Shown here piece by piece: positions 62,891-64,000 of a stretch of 64,000 nt of DNA. Made by a program: the position numbers and the translations under genes. This DNA is from Flavobacteriales bacterium UBA5081. Lineage in GTDB: Bacteria; Bacteroidota; Bacteroidia; Flavobacteriales_E; Vicingaceae. The DNA is taken from contig DIAJ01000026.1 of assembly GCA_002415785.1 (NCBI GenBank), positions 11,333-75,332 of the forward strand. The letters run 5' to 3'. The stretch's first letter is position 1, and the number at the start of each line of letters is the position of its first letter. The notes under the pieces were generated by a model. It had not been told where the DNA came from and ran no database searches. It saw nothing but the letters and a program-made list of their open reading frames with translations.

Positions 62891-62944
62891 ATGTTTGTAT
62901 TTAAAAATAATTAAATGTAGAATTGACGTCTACTTAAAGAACAA

Positions 62945-62977
62945 AAAAATAGCCACTCAGTTTTGAGTGGCTATTTT
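62945..62977 (-). terminator. terminator of the DUF2911 gene
   Basis: AAAATAGCCACTCA and TGAGTGGCTATTTT form a 14-bp stem with a 4-base loop, 22 bp past the stop at 62998. Confidence 0.85.
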
Positions 62978-62997
62978 ATTTAAAATTAATGCTTAGA

Positions 62998-63834
62998 CTA
63001 TTTTTTCTTCCAAGCTTTTATGTTCTCATCATTCATTTTAATGTATGCATCGTAATTTGCTTTTTCTGCAAGCGCTTTTGATTGCTCAGCAACTTTAATG
63101 GCATTTTTATAATCGCCTTTTGCTGCATATATTTTAGACAATGTGATAGTGTTCCAGAATTGAGCAGAAATCTCAACTGATTTTTTTGACCATGCCAATG
63201 CTTGATCCAAGTCTTTACTGTGCTCTAAATAATATCTCGCAGCTGCATTGTATGCACCATAAGAGTTCTCTATTTCTTTGATTTTTTGTTCGATGTTCTT
63301 CATCGCCATTTCATCGGCTTCAACTTTAATCGGCACAGACCATTTGCTCTTTTCCCATTGAAATGTTAATTCAGCCGTATTTTCTGTCAAATTACTAAAC
63401 GTAATCGTGAAAGTTTCTGTCATTTCGCTTTCAAGCACTTTAGCTTTCACTTCAATAACATTATTATCAGCATTAAAAGAGCCTTCAGATGCATTAACGT
63501 CACTATTAAACATTACTACAAAAGTACCTTCTTCTAACTGAGTAAATACAGAATAAGTCCCTGCCTTTACCTCTTCCCCACCAACATTTGCATCAGTACT
63601 AAAAGTAATTTTTGTTGAAGCATTTGCTCCAGTTCTCCATACTTGGCCCCACTTTAACAAGCCACCAAAAATTTTACGTTCTTTAACTCCTGGGCGAGAG
63701 TATTCAACTTTAACATCCGTCAAGCCTACTTTTTGCATTACTTCAGCGTAAGGACTTGGAACCGGTAATTCTTGAGCTTGCACTGTAAACACTGTTGTTA
63801 GTGCAGCCAACATAAATAATTTAAATTTTTTCAT
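62998..63834 (-). CDS. secreted DUF2911 protein with TPR-like tail
   Basis: The signal peptide (1-20, ending VQAQ) precedes a DUF2911 domain (~25-170) with VEYSRPGVKERKIFGGL, WRTGANASTKITFS and AGTYSVFTQ. A helical tail (~185-278) of about two TPR-like repeats follows (YYLEHSKDLDQALAWSKKSVE, KIYAAKGDYKNAIKVAEQS). The DUF2911 function is unknown. It is a single gene with its own -7 box and terminator. Confidence 0.85.
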   Translation of the reverse strand: MKKFKLFMLAALTTVFTVQAQELPVPSPYAEVMQKVGLTDVKVEYSRPGVKERKIFGGLLKWGQVWRTGANASTKITFSTDANVGGEEVKAGTYSVFTQLEEGTFVVMFNSDVNASEGSFNADNNVIEVKAKVLESEMTETFTITFSNLTENTAELTFQWEKSKWSVPIKVEADEMAMKNIEQKIKEIENSYGAYNAAARYYLEHSKDLDQALAWSKKSVEISAQFWNTITLSKIYAAKGDYKNAIKVAEQSKALAEKANYDAYIKMNDENIKAWKKK

Positions 63835-63859
63835 TTGTTAGTTTTTTTAAGATTTTTGA

Positions 63860-63867
63860 CAAACATA
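63860..63867 (-). promoter_or_regulatory. -7 box of the DUF2911 gene
   Basis: The minus strand reads TATGTTTG (TAnnTTTG), 26 bp before the start. Confidence 0.5.
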
Positions 63868-63943
63868 CTTTATAAATAAGGATAATGAAGAATTTCACTT
63901 CATTAAAAAATGTTATTTATTATCCTTTAAAAATTCATACACA

Positions 63944-63980
63944 AAAAAGCCCGAAGTAAAAAAATACTTCGGGCTTAAAA
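63944..63980 (-). terminator. strong terminator, probably of an rRNA operon
   Basis: AAGCCCGAAGTA and TACTTCGGGCTT form a 12-bp perfect stem with A/T tracts on both sides. It lies directly after the putative 5S rRNA end, as expected for an rRNA operon terminator. Confidence 0.8.
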
Positions 63981-63985
63981 AAAAA

Positions 63986-64000
63986 TGGCGATGACATACT
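63986..64000 (-). rRNA. rrf: 3' end of 5S rRNA (edge of window)
   Basis: On the minus strand the last 15 bases read AGTATGTCATCGCCA, which resembles the 3' end of Bacteroidota 5S rRNA (AGTAxGTCxTCGCCA). It is followed by an A/T tract and a strong terminator. Only 15 bases are in view, so the call is tentative. Confidence 0.5.

Noticed and set aside
1..64000. CRISPR array, transposase or prophage genes
   Set aside because: No regularly spaced identical repeats with unique spacers, no transposase or integrase motifs and no phage structural genes were seen.

Overview
The window is chromosomal DNA of a Bacteroidota bacterium, most likely of the order Flavobacteriales; a Cryomorphaceae-like lineage is a guess. 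The evidence is type IX secretion (T9SS) genes (porU, porV) with T9SS C-terminal sorting domains on cargo, many Bacteroidota lipoproteins, TAnnTTTG-type -7 promoter boxes, few Shine-Dalgarno sites, and moderately low GC. Most of it is ordinary core genome with short gaps, interrupted by small accessory insertions.

Layout. 1-9713: a partial secreted beta-helix protein and a 2565-residue T9SS cargo made of seven alternating jelly-roll and CARDB-like modules. 10008-10976: trxB. 11150-11985: a repeat cluster around tRNA-Pro(GGG) with an intact GIY-YIG gene, the tail of a second copy, several tRNA 5'-end copies, a cloverleaf-like palindromic element and a tRNA 3'-end copy. 12090-18822: lipoproteins, a YifB ATPase, an azurin-like cupredoxin, a double TonB-C protein, gmhA, and about 730 bp of noncoding repeats. 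18842-19699: a toxin-antitoxin (TA) pair between 84-bp direct repeats. 19741-26523: a DsbD-type reductase, a double OmpA protein, a queuosine-precursor transporter, tilS, pabB. 26620-27477: a second TA pair, toxin frameshifted, between two MITE-like elements. 27530-32543: a GreA-like protein, an LpxL-type acyltransferase, hemH, lpdA, a serine hydrolase. 32608-33200: a third TA pair with a frameshifted PemK/MazF toxin. 33280-41533: lnt, a T9SS-exported endonuclease I, a GDPD lipoprotein, a PHP-domain membrane protein, a GT39 glycosyltransferase. 41577-47644: porU and porV. 47886-50152: an accessory island with a HEPN-motif protein of unknown function and a TacA/TacT-like TA pair. 50212-63834: lhgO, an MFS transporter, a CAP-domain protein, an OmpA protein, aconitase, a MacB-like permease, ApbE and others. 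The right edge holds what looks like the last bases of a 5S rRNA with its terminator, so an rRNA operon probably lies just outside.

How the genes work together. porU and porV make parts of the T9SS attachment complex that exports and anchors proteins such as the giant 2016-9713 product and the endonuclease I. lnt, the LpxL-type acyltransferase, gmhA and the GT39 protein belong to envelope lipid, lipoprotein and LPS biogenesis. DsbD, TrxB and ApbE concern redox and flavin transfer. Four TA modules in 32 kb, three beside repeats and two with single-base toxin frameshifts, plus the HEPN island and the tRNA-Pro repeat cluster, mark the recently changing parts of the window.
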